A stretch of DNA of 64,000 nucleotides. Origin: Tropicibacter alexandrii (GTDB lineage: Bacteria > Pseudomonadota > Alphaproteobacteria > Rhodobacterales > Rhodobacteraceae). The translations under genes and the position numbers were made by a program. Shown here piece after piece: positions 46,864 to 56,227 of the stretch. The stretch is from NCBI RefSeq assembly GCF_003667315.2, contig NZ_RCTZ02000006.1:62001-126000 (forward strand), read 5' to 3'. The stretch's first letter is position 1. Each line of letters starts with the position of its first letter. A model generated the notes under the pieces. That model did not search any database. It saw nothing but the letters and a program-made list of their open reading frames with translations, and was not told the origin of the DNA.

Positions 46864-47838
46864 ATGTATCGCATCTTTCTAGCGCTCGCCGCCGCGAGCG
46901 TTCTTTCGGCTTGTGAGGGCGCGGCCCCCACCGTCGAACAGGGCGTCGGCATCGGCACCGGCACCCAGCCGCTGACCGAGGAAGAATCGCAGGACGACAT
47001 CGCCCCGGAAACGCCCCTCGGGGATCGGAGCCCGGTCAATGTCTACGGCGATGAGGCCGACGCGGACCTGACCATGAACGACATGAAGTTCGATCCGGCC
47101 ACGGGCGAACTGGTTCTCAACAACCTGCCCTTTGACGGCGACGACAACCTGTATACCCGCGATGCTGCCCTGTCGTCGGGTCTGCAGGCCGGTGGGTCCA
47201 GCTTCGATGTCTATACCAATGTCGACGGGCGCGCCTCGTATTATGCCGTGTTCCGCCGGAGCGACTCGGGCTATTCGCAAGTTGGCGCCGCCGCGACGGA
47301 TCGCTATCTGGGCTTCGGCTTTGGCGGCGTGTCGGCGCAGCGCCTTCGCGGCAATGGCCGCCTGCCCAACGCCAATCAGGCCTACCTGTTCACCGGCGAA
47401 TACGCGGCGGTCCGAACGGTCGACGACCCGACCACCGGCACGCAGGTGCAATACGTGGCGGGCACCGTCGAGATCGATGTCGACATTCAGGATTTCGATG
47501 TCTCCGGCGCGGTCGAGGGGGTGATCGTGGATCGCCGCTTCTTCGACGAGAACGGCGTGCGCATCGCATCGCTGGACAATGCCGACTTCGTCTCGTTGGC
47601 CACGGCGGATATCGATTTCAGCGACTGGACGATCATGTCCAGTCAGGCGACCTCGGTGGTCCGGGGCGAGACCGGGGCATCGGGCACTTGGGAAGGGCTG
47701 TTCACCGGCCCGAACGGCGAAGAGGTCGCGGGCATCGTCGTGATGGAAGGGGAGGGCCCGGTGGGCATCGACCCGGCCACGGGCGATTATATCCTTCTCG
47801 ACGTCCGCGAAACCGGCGGCTTCATCGCGACGCGCTGA
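46864..47838 (+). CDS. TbpB-like surface lipoprotein, probable Slam cargo
   Basis: The 324-residue product has a lipoprotein signal MYRIFLALAAASVLSAC (lipobox LSAC). A Gly/Ser/Thr-rich linker leads to a beta-rich body and a C-terminal barrel segment TWEGLFTGPNGEEVAGIVVM, which matches the WxGxF…GP..EEVAG strand pair of transferrin-binding-protein-B-like barrels. Such lipoproteins are flipped to the cell surface by Slam proteins, and the next gene, four bases away, is a Slam. The ligand is unknown; no TonB-dependent receptor adjoins. Confidence 0.82.
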   Translation: MYRIFLALAAASVLSACEGAAPTVEQGVGIGTGTQPLTEEESQDDIAPETPLGDRSPVNVYGDEADADLTMNDMKFDPATGELVLNNLPFDGDDNLYTRDAALSSGLQAGGSSFDVYTNVDGRASYYAVFRRSDSGYSQVGAAATDRYLGFGFGGVSAQRLRGNGRLPNANQAYLFTGEYAAVRTVDDPTTGTQVQYVAGTVEIDVDIQDFDVSGAVEGVIVDRRFFDENGVRIASLDNADFVSLATADIDFSDWTIMSSQATSVVRGETGASGTWEGLFTGPNGEEVAGIVVMEGEGPVGIDPATGDYILLDVRETGGFIATR

Positions 47839-47842
47839 CCGG

Positions 47843-49201
47843 ATGCGCGTGCTCCGTTTTCTGCGCGCATCGGCGATGGCGCTGGTGCTGGCCGGCAGCG
47901 CCACGGCGGCAGCCGCCGAGATTCGGCTGACATTGCCCGAAGCGCGCGGGACGGCGGCGCGGTTCCTGATGGAAGGCCGCCCCGATGCGGCGCTGATGCT
48001 GGCCGAGGGTGTGCTGCTGGGCGCGCCCGGCGATGTCGAGGCGCTGCTGCTGAAAAGCCGCGCGCTGCGTGACCTTGGCCGCACCGATGAGGCCGGAAGC
48101 GCCGCGCGCGCGGCCCTGAACAGCTCCACGACCGCGCGAGAGGAATATTTTGCCGCGCTCGCCATGGCGCAGGCCAAAAGCTCGGGTCGGCAGGGGCTTG
48201 TTGCGCAATACTGGCTGCGGCGGGCGGCGGATGTGGCCCCGGACGATCATCTGCGCGCCACTGCCATCAACGATTTCCGTCTGGTGCGGCGCATCACGCC
48301 CGCACGCCTGCGCCTGAACCTGTCGGTCAACCCGTCCGACAACCTCAACGATGCGCCGCGCGGCGAGGTCATGTATTGGGGCCCCTTCGTCAACCAACTG
48401 GCGCGCCCCCTGAGCGGCGTCGAGACGAGGGCGCAGGTCGATTATTCCTATCGAATCGCCTTGTCGGAAAACGCACGGATCACGCTTGGCGCGCTGTACC
48501 AGATGCAGCGCGTGTCGCTGTCGGGCGATGCGCGCGCCACCGATCCGACCGCGAAGAACCGGGACTTTGCGGTGGATGTGCTGGGTGTGTCCGCAGGATA
48601 CGAACGACGGGCCGCCGACAGCCGATGGCTGGCCACGGCGCAACTGTCGCAGATGCGCGTCTTGCTGGCGGGTGATCCGCTGTCCGACATCACCCGCCTT
48701 GACCTGAGCTATGGCCGGGCGCTGGGCGAGACCCTGACAGGCACCGTGAGCTTGGGCTTCGAACGCGAAACGCGGCTGGATCAATCGCTGCCCGATGCGG
48801 ACAGCCGCGATATCGGGCTCAGCCTGTCCCGCAGCGGGGCGCATGGGGTCGTCAAACTGTCGGTCGCGGCCACCGACGTGATGTCCGCGTCGCCCGTCAC
48901 CGCCCGCGAAGAGACGCGCGCCGCGTTGAGCTATCATCTGGCGCAGCCCGTTCTGGCCCTGCGACCCAGCCTGACGGTCAGCTACGAAGAGACCCGCTTT
49001 GACCGGGCGTGGCTGCCGATCTGGCTGGACGAAAGGCGCGATGCCGAATGGCAAGTCGCGGTCGACGCGACCATTCCGGGCTGGTCCTTCCGCGGGTTCG
49101 CGCCGGAAATCGGGGTTTCCTTCCGCGACAGAAGCTCCAATTATGTGCCTTACGAGAGCCGCGGCGCGAAACTGAAGCTCGGGCTCAAATCCGTATTCTG
49201 A
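47843..49201 (+). CDS. Slam-type outer-membrane translocon (type 11 secretion, DUF560)
   Basis: The 452-residue product has a signal peptide of about 24 residues (MRVLRFLRASAMALVLAGSA…). Residues about 30-150 are helical TPR-like repeats (LMEGRPDAALMLAEGVLL, DVEALLLKSRALRDLGRTDEA), and the remainder is a beta-barrel of alternating strands ending in KLGLKSVF with the terminal Phe of outer-membrane barrels. This two-part architecture is that of Slam (surface lipoprotein assembly modulator). It should move the lipoprotein encoded directly upstream across the outer membrane. Confidence 0.85.
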   Translation: MRVLRFLRASAMALVLAGSATAAAAEIRLTLPEARGTAARFLMEGRPDAALMLAEGVLLGAPGDVEALLLKSRALRDLGRTDEAGSAARAALNSSTTAREEYFAALAMAQAKSSGRQGLVAQYWLRRAADVAPDDHLRATAINDFRLVRRITPARLRLNLSVNPSDNLNDAPRGEVMYWGPFVNQLARPLSGVETRAQVDYSYRIALSENARITLGALYQMQRVSLSGDARATDPTAKNRDFAVDVLGVSAGYERRAADSRWLATAQLSQMRVLLAGDPLSDITRLDLSYGRALGETLTGTVSLGFERETRLDQSLPDADSRDIGLSLSRSGAHGVVKLSVAATDVMSASPVTAREETRAALSYHLAQPVLALRPSLTVSYEETRFDRAWLPIWLDERRDAEWQVAVDATIPGWSFRGFAPEIGVSFRDRSSNYVPYESRGAKLKLGLKSVF

Positions 49202-49240
49202 GGCGCCGGGCCCCGTCCCCGCGCCCACAAGGGAGGCACT

Positions 49241-49675
49241 ATGGGGATCACCTATCTGCACACGATGGTCCGGGTGAAGGATCTGGAAAAATCCATCGCA
49301 TTCTACAAGATGCTCGGCCTGATCGAGCGCCAGCGCAAGGAAAGCGAGCAGGGCCGCTTTACGCTGGTCTTCCTGTGCCCGCCGGATCAGGCTGATGGCC
49401 ATGCGGATCTGGAACTGACCTATAACTGGGACGGCGATGACGGCCTGCCCTCGGACAGCCGCCATTTCGGCCACCTCGCTTACACCGTCCCGAACATCTA
49501 CGAGATGTGCCAGACGCTGATGGATGCGGGCGTGACGATCAACCGTCCGCCGCGCGACGGCCACATGGCCTTTGTCCGCTCGCCCGACAACGTGTCGATC
49601 GAGTTGCTGCAAGAGGGCGATGCACTGCCCCCGCAGGAGCCGTGGGCGAGCATGGGCAATACCGGTCATTGGTAA
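49241..49675 (+). CDS. gloA: Lactoylglutathione lyase (glyoxalase I)
   Basis: The 144-residue product begins MGITYLHTMVRVKDLEKSIAFY. Metal ligands are His7 (in LHTMVRV), Glu near 60 (DLELTYNW), His near 75 (FGHLAYTV) and Glu near 123 (SIELLQEG), the GloA set. It converts the methylglyoxal-glutathione hemithioacetal to S-lactoylglutathione. It shares an overlap with the DUF1194 gene that follows. Confidence 0.96.
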   Translation: MGITYLHTMVRVKDLEKSIAFYKMLGLIERQRKESEQGRFTLVFLCPPDQADGHADLELTYNWDGDDGLPSDSRHFGHLAYTVPNIYEMCQTLMDAGVTINRPPRDGHMAFVRSPDNVSIELLQEGDALPPQEPWASMGNTGHW

Positions 49676-50364
49676 GGGCGCTCGCCCTTTGGGTGTTGCT
49701 GTGGCCCGGCTGGGCCACGGCGCAGGAGTGCCGACTGGCGCTCCTGCTGGCGCTTGACGTGTCCTCATCGGTCGATGAGGCCGAATACGTGCTGCAACGC
49801 GACGGGGTCGCGGCGGCGTTGCTGTCCGACGACGTGACCGGGGCGATCCTGGGCAGCGGTGGCTATGTCGCGTTGGGGGTCTATGAATGGAGCGGGCGGC
49901 GCCAGTCGAGCATTGTGCTGGACTGGGTCGCCCTGCGCACGATGGCCGATATCGAGGCCGCCGCCGCCCGGATCGCCAGCGCCGAACGCTCGTTTCGGCG
50001 CTTTCCGACCTCGATGGGCTTTGCGCTTGGCTATGGGGCGACGATGCTGCGGCGCGCGCCTGTTTGCGAACGCCGGGTGATCGACGTGTCCGGCGATGGC
50101 ATCAACAATGACGGATTCGAGCCGTACCAAGCCTATGCGAATTTCCCCTTCGACGGTGTGATCGTGAACGGGCTGGCGGTGTTGGGCGCGGACCCGCGCG
50201 TGCAGGATTACTATGAATTCGAGGTGATCCGCGGGCAGGGTGCCTTTGTCGAGACGGCACAGGGCTACGAGGGCTTCCGCCGCGCGATGGAACGCAAGCT
50301 GTACCGCGAAATCGAGAATCGCATCGTCGGCGGGCGCGATGCCGCGCCGGAGGAGGCCGGGTGA
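49669..50364 (+). CDS. Secreted DUF1194 (VWA-like) protein, TTG start
   Basis: The 231-residue product is read from TTG 49669, which overlaps the end of gloA and gives a signal peptide MVRALALWVLLWPGWATA; GTG 49693 would shorten it too far. The DxSxS MIDAS-type motif is LDVSSSVDEAE, with DVSGDGINNDGF later. A stem AAGGGCG / CGCCCTT (49674-49689) lies across the start region. It overlaps the next DUF1194 gene by four bases (GTGA). Confidence 0.8.
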   Translation: MVRALALWVLLWPGWATAQECRLALLLALDVSSSVDEAEYVLQRDGVAAALLSDDVTGAILGSGGYVALGVYEWSGRRQSSIVLDWVALRTMADIEAAAARIASAERSFRRFPTSMGFALGYGATMLRRAPVCERRVIDVSGDGINNDGFEPYQAYANFPFDGVIVNGLAVLGADPRVQDYYEFEVIRGQGAFVETAQGYEGFRRAMERKLYREIENRIVGGRDAAPEEAG

Positions 50365-51101
50365 AGGTCTGGCTGAGCATCGCGCTGGTGATCTGGGCCG
50401 GGATGGCGCAGGCGGCCTGCCGACAGGCGCTGGCGCTGGGGCTGGACGTGTCGGGATCGGTCGATGCGCAGGAATACCGGTTGCAGATGGACGGGCTGGC
50501 CGCGGCGCTGACCGACCCGGAGGTGATCGAGGCGTTCTTGCAGATGCCGGACGCGCCGGTGGTGCTGGCGGTCTACGACTGGAGCGGCGCGCTGGCGCAG
50601 CGGGTGGTGCAGGATTGGGTTGTGGTGAGCAGCGCGGCCGATCTGGTGCAGGTGGCGGCGCGATTGCGCGGCACGGCCCGGGTCGAGGGCGATCCCTCGA
50701 CGGCGATCGGTGCGGCCAAAGCGTTCGGGGCGCGGCTGCTGGCGCAGCAGGCCGGGTGCTGGCGGCGGGTGCTGGACCTGTCGGGGGATGGCGAATCCAA
50801 TACCGGGCCAAGGCCGGGCGAGGTGCGCCCCGACGGTGTCACGATCAATGGGCTGGTGATTGGCGAAAGCGCGGATGCGGACGGGATCGGTGCCTTGGCC
50901 GCCTATTTCGGGGCCTACGTGATCCAAGGGCCGGATGCGTTCGTCGAAACCGCATTGGGGTTTGACGACTACGAGGCCGCGATGGTCCGAAAACTGAAGA
51001 GGGAGTTGCTGGTGCTGACCTTGTCCGGCATCTCTGGCGAGGCGGTCGGTCGAGCGGGGTGCGTCGGGACTTCTGCCCCAGGCTGCTCGCGGCAGCGGTA
51101 A
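50361..51101 (+). CDS. Secreted DUF1194 (VWA-like) protein, GTG start
   Basis: The 246-residue product starts at GTG 50361 inside the stop region of the previous gene (GTGA). The signal peptide is MKVWLSIALVIWAGMAQA. The MIDAS-type motif is LDVSGSVDAQE, followed by DLSGDGESN. Compared with its neighbour it has a longer C-terminal tail ending with two cysteines (RAGCVGTSAPGCS). The tandem pair may act together; function is unknown. Confidence 0.88.
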   Translation: MKVWLSIALVIWAGMAQAACRQALALGLDVSGSVDAQEYRLQMDGLAAALTDPEVIEAFLQMPDAPVVLAVYDWSGALAQRVVQDWVVVSSAADLVQVAARLRGTARVEGDPSTAIGAAKAFGARLLAQQAGCWRRVLDLSGDGESNTGPRPGEVRPDGVTINGLVIGESADADGIGALAAYFGAYVIQGPDAFVETALGFDDYEAAMVRKLKRELLVLTLSGISGEAVGRAGCVGTSAPGCSRQR

Positions 51102-51107
51102 CGCGTC

Positions 51108-51605
51108 TTAGTAGATGTACCGGATCTGATCGGTCCAGTAGCGTTCCACGCGGCGCAGCGCGGTGGTGATATCGTCGATCCCCTCGCTGCTGAGCACGGC
51201 CTTGGTCTGCAGACCCTCGGCATGGCGACCGAACAGGTCGGTGACGATGTCGCGGATCTCGCGGCCGCGCTGGGTCAGGCGCACGCGGACCGAGCGGCGG
51301 TCGATCTCGCAGCGCTGGTGGTGCATGTAGCCCATCTCGACCAGCTTCTTCAGGTTGTAGCTGACATTCGAGCCTTGGTAATAGCCACGGCTTTTCAGTT
51401 CGCCAGCGGTCACCTCGTTGTCGCCGATGTTGAACAGCAGCAGCGCCTGCACCGCGTTCACGTCGATAATGCCGAGCCTCTCGAACTCATCCTTGATGAC
51501 ATCCAGCAAGAGACGGTGCAGCCGCTCCACCAGACTGAGTGCTTCGAGGTAGCTCGCCATGAAGCCCGTATCCGAGCCGTTGGTCATGGACGAATGAATG
51601 CTCAT
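51108..51605 (-). CDS. MarR-family winged-helix regulator (LdtR-like)
   Basis: The product has 165 residues. The wHTH spans about 50-115: FNIGDNEVTAGELKSRGYYQ, GSNVSYNLKKLVEMGYM and the wing QRCEIDRRSVRVRLTQRG. Sequence and length match the alphaproteobacterial LdtR subgroup, which controls L,D-transpeptidase and stress genes in Liberibacter and rhizobia. Its target here is unknown. The ATG at 51605 follows GGAGAA. Confidence 0.85.
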   Translation of the reverse strand: MSIHSSMTNGSDTGFMASYLEALSLVERLHRLLLDVIKDEFERLGIIDVNAVQALLLFNIGDNEVTAGELKSRGYYQGSNVSYNLKKLVEMGYMHHQRCEIDRRSVRVRLTQRGREIRDIVTDLFGRHAEGLQTKAVLSSEGIDDITTALRRVERYWTDQIRYIY

Positions 51606-51747
51606 TTCATGTGTTCTCCGCCTGTTTCATTTGAACGGAGATTTGTGGAAAAAACCCAATATCCCGTTAAACCGCCACGAAGACCGCGAAAATTAGAGCT
51701 ATTTAAGTGTGAAATTGGGGTTAGAGCACCGTACGCAGGGGCGGCGT

Positions 51748-52008
51748 TCAACCGTTGGCTGCAACCTGCGTGATCTCTGAAATCATCGGTGCGTGGATCT
51801 CGGGCGCGGGTTTCTGCCCCGAGATCCACTGATACAGGTCCTGATCGTTCTCATCCAGCAGCGCCTCGTAGGCGTCCAGCTGGTCGTCGGTCAGGTCCGC
51901 GAGGCGCGCGGCGGAATAGCGCATCAGGAGAATGTCCATCTCCTTGGTGCCGCGCCGCATGGAGCGCATGTGAAGCCGTTTCAAGCGCGTCTCGCGGGAT
52001 TCGGTCAT
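51748..52008 (-). CDS. sdhE: Succinate dehydrogenase assembly factor SdhE
   Basis: The 86-residue product has the SdhE RGxxE motif (MRRGTKEMD) that helps covalent FAD attachment to SdhA, followed by the conserved LLMRYSAARLADLTDDQL and LLDENDQDLYQWISG. It is one base downstream of the XRE regulator gene and presumably co-transcribed with it; the sdh genes are elsewhere. Confidence 0.93.
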   Translation of the reverse strand: MTESRETRLKRLHMRSMRRGTKEMDILLMRYSAARLADLTDDQLDAYEALLDENDQDLYQWISGQKPAPEIHAPMISEITQVAANG

Positions 52009-52009
52009 G

Positions 52010-52402
52010 TCAGGCCTCGGTCTTCAGCAGCAGGCGCAGTTTTTTCTCAAGGCGACCGAGCTTTTCGGCGCGGGACTTGAACTGGGCTTGCAGGCCACGA
52101 ATCTCCATCAGGATCTCGTGCATATCGGCCGAGATCGGGTCGGATTCGGGTTCCGACACACCTTCGCCTTCGCCGGTGATCAGCCAGACCATGGACACGT
52201 TCAACATGCCCGCGATCATCTGCAGACGGTTGGCGCGCGGCTCGGCGAGGTCGTCTTCCCATTTCTGGACGGTGCTGAGCTTGAGGCCCATGCGTTTGGC
52301 CAGCGTGGCTTGGTCCATGCCGGCGGCTTCGCGTGCCGCAGCCAGCCGGTCGCCGAAGGTGGCCGCGTCGGGGCCATACCAGTCGGTCGTGGTCTCGTTC
52401 AT
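52010..52402 (-). CDS. XRE-family helix-turn-helix regulator with coiled-coil tail
   Basis: The product has 130 residues from ATG 52402 (MNETTTDWYGPDAATFGDRL). The HTH is at about 18-72 (AREAAGMDQATLAKRMGLKL, STVQKWEDDLAEP). The remainder is a charged helix (EILMEIRGLQAQFKSRAEKL) likely to dimerise. It forms a two-gene unit with sdhE. The target is unknown. Confidence 0.9.
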   Translation of the reverse strand: MNETTTDWYGPDAATFGDRLAAAREAAGMDQATLAKRMGLKLSTVQKWEDDLAEPRANRLQMIAGMLNVSMVWLITGEGEGVSEPESDPISADMHEILMEIRGLQAQFKSRAEKLGRLEKKLRLLLKTEA

Positions 52403-52480
52403 GTCGATCTTCCTCCGATGGCGCTTGTCACGCGGTCGCATCGCAACTTATGACAGGGGGCGCAGAATTACAAACGGTGA

Positions 52481-53689
<1,209 letters not shown>

Positions 53690-53690
53690 A

Positions 53691-53716
53691 GTAGGATGGG
53701 TGATCACCCATCCTAC
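53691..53716. repeat. 26-bp perfect palindrome, copy 3 of 4
   Basis: Arm GTAGGATGGGTGA with exact complement. Unlike copies 1 and 2 it lies between genes on the same strand, in the 53-base gap between the aminotransferase and the next gene. Confidence 0.85.
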
Positions 53717-53742
53717 CCAAGCTTGGCCCCGAAGGAGGTCAG

Positions 53743-54141
53743 ATGACCGATCTGCCTGAATATTATTACCGCGTGCGCGAAAACGGCGCGCTGGTGTTTC
53801 TGGTCGATACCGAAAATCGGCAGCGTCGCATCGAGATGGACCAGATCGCCGTCGTCAACCTCAACAAGGGCGAGATCAAGCCGCATGGCGGGCGCGACCT
53901 GACGGATCGGGACAAGGCCGAGATCGAGGCGTGGATGGCCCGGCGCAAGGCGCTTTTGGCGATGCGGGATATCGATGACATCCACAGGGCGGTCGATTAC
54001 CTGAACACGACCACGCAATGGGTGCAGTCCAAGGCCACCGATGACCAGTTGGACGCCGTGACCGACGATCTGCTGCTGGCGATGCATGACCTGCGGACGG
54101 TGCTGGTGCGCAAGAAGGCGGATCGCTTGATGAAGAAATAA
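53743..54141 (+). CDS. Conserved-looking cytoplasmic protein, unknown function
   Basis: The 132-residue product begins MTDLPEYYYRVRENGALVFL after a GAAGGAGG site. An N-terminal beta-like part (VDTENRQRRIEMDQIAVVNL) leads to charged helices ending KKADRLMKK. No membrane segment or cysteine is present. I do not recognise a domain. The strong binding site and composition support a real gene. Confidence 0.75.
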   Translation: MTDLPEYYYRVRENGALVFLVDTENRQRRIEMDQIAVVNLNKGEIKPHGGRDLTDRDKAEIEAWMARRKALLAMRDIDDIHRAVDYLNTTTQWVQSKATDDQLDAVTDDLLLAMHDLRTVLVRKKADRLMKK

Positions 54142-54168
54142 GGCGGCCGGGGTCCGACCCCGCCCCCG

Positions 54169-54444
54169 TCAGCCTTGGCCGAGATGGGCGCGCGCGGTCT
54201 TGCGCAGGCCCTCGACCAGCGCCGGGTTGGCGGCCTCCCACGCCTTGAACTTGCGATAGGCCGCCAGATTCTGGGCCGCCCTCGCTTCGCTGCCCGAAGG
54301 TGCGGGCGTTTCGTCGAGGAATGTCAGCTTGACCTGTTCATAATGGCGCGCGCAGCGTTGCGCGTCGGACGGGGGCAGCGGACGCAAGGCGGCGCCTTGA
54401 TCGCACAGGTAATACAGGCTCAGCAGGGCGATGAATGGGGACAT
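54169..54444 (-). CDS. Small secreted or anchored protein, unknown function
   Basis: The product has 91 residues from ATG 54444 with a strong AAGGAG site. It begins MSPFIALLSLYYLCDQGAAL, a short signal-like or anchor helix, followed by a helical part (SDAQRCARHYEQVKLTFL, AYRKFKAWEAANPALVEG). It is divergent from the secreted protein at 54647, with a dyad between them. Confidence 0.65.
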   Translation of the reverse strand: MSPFIALLSLYYLCDQGAALRPLPPSDAQRCARHYEQVKLTFLDETPAPSGSEARAAQNLAAYRKFKAWEAANPALVEGLRKTARAHLGQG

Positions 54445-54537
54445 GATGGCTCCTTTCGGGTGGGCCGAATCGTGCGCCCGATTCCTTGCTGCGGCGTAAA
54501 CGATGCGTCCGGCGCCGGGGATTTCGTCGGAAATACC

Positions 54538-54558
54538 CGGAATTGTTCGGGAATTCCG
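54538..54558. promoter_or_regulatory. Inverted repeat between two divergent small genes
   Basis: CGGAATT and AATTCCG flank a 7-base centre. It lies 94 bases from one start and 89 from the other, a suitable place for a shared operator. Confidence 0.35.
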
Positions 54559-54578
54559 CATATCCACACACGAATAAA

Positions 54579-54606
54579 TTGACTCGGGCCGTCGCGCTGG
54601 TAGCTT
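54579..54606 (+). promoter_or_regulatory. Possible promoter for the secreted protein at 54647
   Basis: TTGACT (54579-54584) and TAGCTT (54601-54606) are 16 bases apart, 40 bases before the start codon. Confidence 0.4.
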
Positions 54607-54646
54607 GATGACAGACGGAATTTCGATTTCACCACGGGGGATTATC

Positions 54647-54949
54647 ATGCGTAACATGTTTCGGATGGCGGCCGCTGCGTCGCTGTGTCTTGCGGGCAGT
54701 TCGGCCTTTGCCTGGGGCGACATGTATATGGGGGACGGCACCAACGACCCCAATTCAAACTTCCTTGTCCACAGCTACAACGCGACGAACTATTGCCCGC
54801 AGGGCTTGCAGCCCGTGCTGGCGGGCGGCGTGATCTGCTGCGGCGTGCCCAATGCCGGGCACTATGTCGACCGCCCCGGCAAGGCGCATTACAAGCCGAC
54901 CAAGCGGTACTACACGCCCGAGGGCGAAAAGGGCGTCGTCTATCGCTGA
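54647..54949 (+). CDS. Small secreted protein with CC motif, unknown function
   Basis: The product has 100 residues from ATG 54647. The signal peptide is MRNMFRMAAAASLCLAGSSAFA. The mature part (WGDMYMGDGTNDPNSNFLVH…) has NYCPQG and VICCGVPNAGHYV, three cysteines, and a basic Tyr-rich C-terminus. I do not recognise the family. A strong terminator follows at 54983. Confidence 0.75.
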   Translation: MRNMFRMAAAASLCLAGSSAFAWGDMYMGDGTNDPNSNFLVHSYNATNYCPQGLQPVLAGGVICCGVPNAGHYVDRPGKAHYKPTKRYYTPEGEKGVVYR

Positions 54950-54982
54950 CCCTGCGGGGGCAAGGCCCCTTGGCATTTCCGG

Positions 54983-55016
54983 TCAGGCCGCGTATACGCG
55001 CGGCCTGATTTCTTTT
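54983..55016 (+). terminator. Strong Rho-independent terminator
   Basis: A 10-bp stem TCAGGCCGCG / CGCGGCCTGA with a 6-base loop is followed by TTTCTTTT. It ends the transcript of the secreted protein gene at 54647. Confidence 0.85.
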
Positions 55017-55039
55017 GATCGACCGAAAAGGGCAGACCC

Positions 55040-55831
55040 ATGCAGGGCACCGCGAATCTGAACATCATGATGAAAGCCGCGCGCAAGGCGGGGCGCTCGC
55101 TGGTGAAGGATTTCCGCGAGGTCGAGAACCTGCAGGTCTCGATGAAAGGCGCAGGCGATTTCGTCGCCAAGGCCGCCATCGCCGCCGAGGCAATCCTGAA
55201 GGAAGAACTGCTTGGCGCCCGCACGACCTATGGCTGGTTGGCCGAAGAGGGCGGCGAGATCGCCGGTGAGGACCCGACCCGCCGCTGGATCGTCGACCCG
55301 CTGGACGGCACCACCAATTTCCTGCACGGCCTGCCGCATTGGGCCGTCTCGATCGCGCTGGAGCACAAGGGGCAGATCGTGTCGGCCGTCGTCTATGACG
55401 CCGCCAAGGACGAGATGTTCTTTGCCGAGCGCGGCGCGGGCGCTTGGCTGAACGACAAGCTGCGCATGCGCGTCTCCGGTCGCCGCCGCATGATCGAGGC
55501 GGTGTTCGCGGCCCCGGTCCCGTTCGCCGCGAAAAAGACCCTGCCCGCCACGTTCAAGGACCTCGCCCGCGTCATGCCCGAGGTGGCTGGCGTGCGCCAA
55601 TGGGGCGTGTCTTCGCTGGACCTGTGCTATGTCGCGGCTGGCCGCTTCGATGGCTACTGGGAGCGTGAATTGCAGATTTGGGACATGGCAGCCGGCCACC
55701 TGATCGCCAAGGAAGCGGGCGCCCTCATCGAAGGCATTCGCGAAGACCAGGACCCGTTCGAGAACGGCTCGGTTCTGGCAGCGAATGGCGAACTGTTCAA
55801 GCCGCTGGCCAAGTTGCTGCGCGAGGTCTGA
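55040..55831 (+). CDS. suhB: Inositol monophosphatase family protein (SuhB)
   Basis: The 263-residue product has the metal-binding motifs EEGGEI, DPLDGTTNFLHGLPHWAVS and WDMAAGHLIAKEAGALI of the IMPase family, in the right order. It hydrolyses inositol monophosphate; E. coli SuhB also takes part in rRNA transcription antitermination. Single gene. Confidence 0.94.
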   Translation: MQGTANLNIMMKAARKAGRSLVKDFREVENLQVSMKGAGDFVAKAAIAAEAILKEELLGARTTYGWLAEEGGEIAGEDPTRRWIVDPLDGTTNFLHGLPHWAVSIALEHKGQIVSAVVYDAAKDEMFFAERGAGAWLNDKLRMRVSGRRRMIEAVFAAPVPFAAKKTLPATFKDLARVMPEVAGVRQWGVSSLDLCYVAAGRFDGYWERELQIWDMAAGHLIAKEAGALIEGIREDQDPFENGSVLAANGELFKPLAKLLREV

Positions 55832-55852
55832 CCTGCGCCTACGGCGCGCCCG

Positions 55853-56227
55853 TCATCCCTGCCGGTCGGAGGGGTGATTGACCCCGTCGACCCACCTGAC
55901 CGGCTCGACATCTGCGGGCAAGACCCCCTCTATGGTATAGACGTTGACGCCATACTCGTTCGGGTTGGACCGCCGCTGGTGGTACATGTAGATGCCGCAG
56001 ACCGAGCAGAAATGGTGCTTGGCCGTGTGGGTGTTGAAGCTGTAGGTGGTCAGCACATCCGATCCCTTGACCACCTCGATCCCGCCCAACGGGGCCGACA
56101 CGGCGGGCGCGCCACGCCTGCGGCAAAACGAACAGTCGCACCGGCGCGCCGTGTTCAGCCCGTCGCTCAGCGTGACGCGCAGTTCGACGGCGCCGCAATG
56201 GCAGGTGGTTTTCACAGGGGCGTTCAT
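55853..56227 (-). CDS. GFA/CENP-V-domain protein
   Basis: The 124-residue product has the zinc-binding cysteine pattern of the family: TCHCGAVEL, RRCDCSFCRRRG and HFCSVCGIYMYH. Members are annotated as glutathione-dependent formaldehyde-activating enzymes, but that activity is doubtful for most. It overlaps the rhomboid gene by four bases (ATGA), so the two are co-expressed. Confidence 0.92.
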   Translation of the reverse strand: MNAPVKTTCHCGAVELRVTLSDGLNTARRCDCSFCRRRGAPAVSAPLGGIEVVKGSDVLTTYSFNTHTAKHHFCSVCGIYMYHQRRSNPNEYGVNVYTIEGVLPADVEPVRWVDGVNHPSDRQG

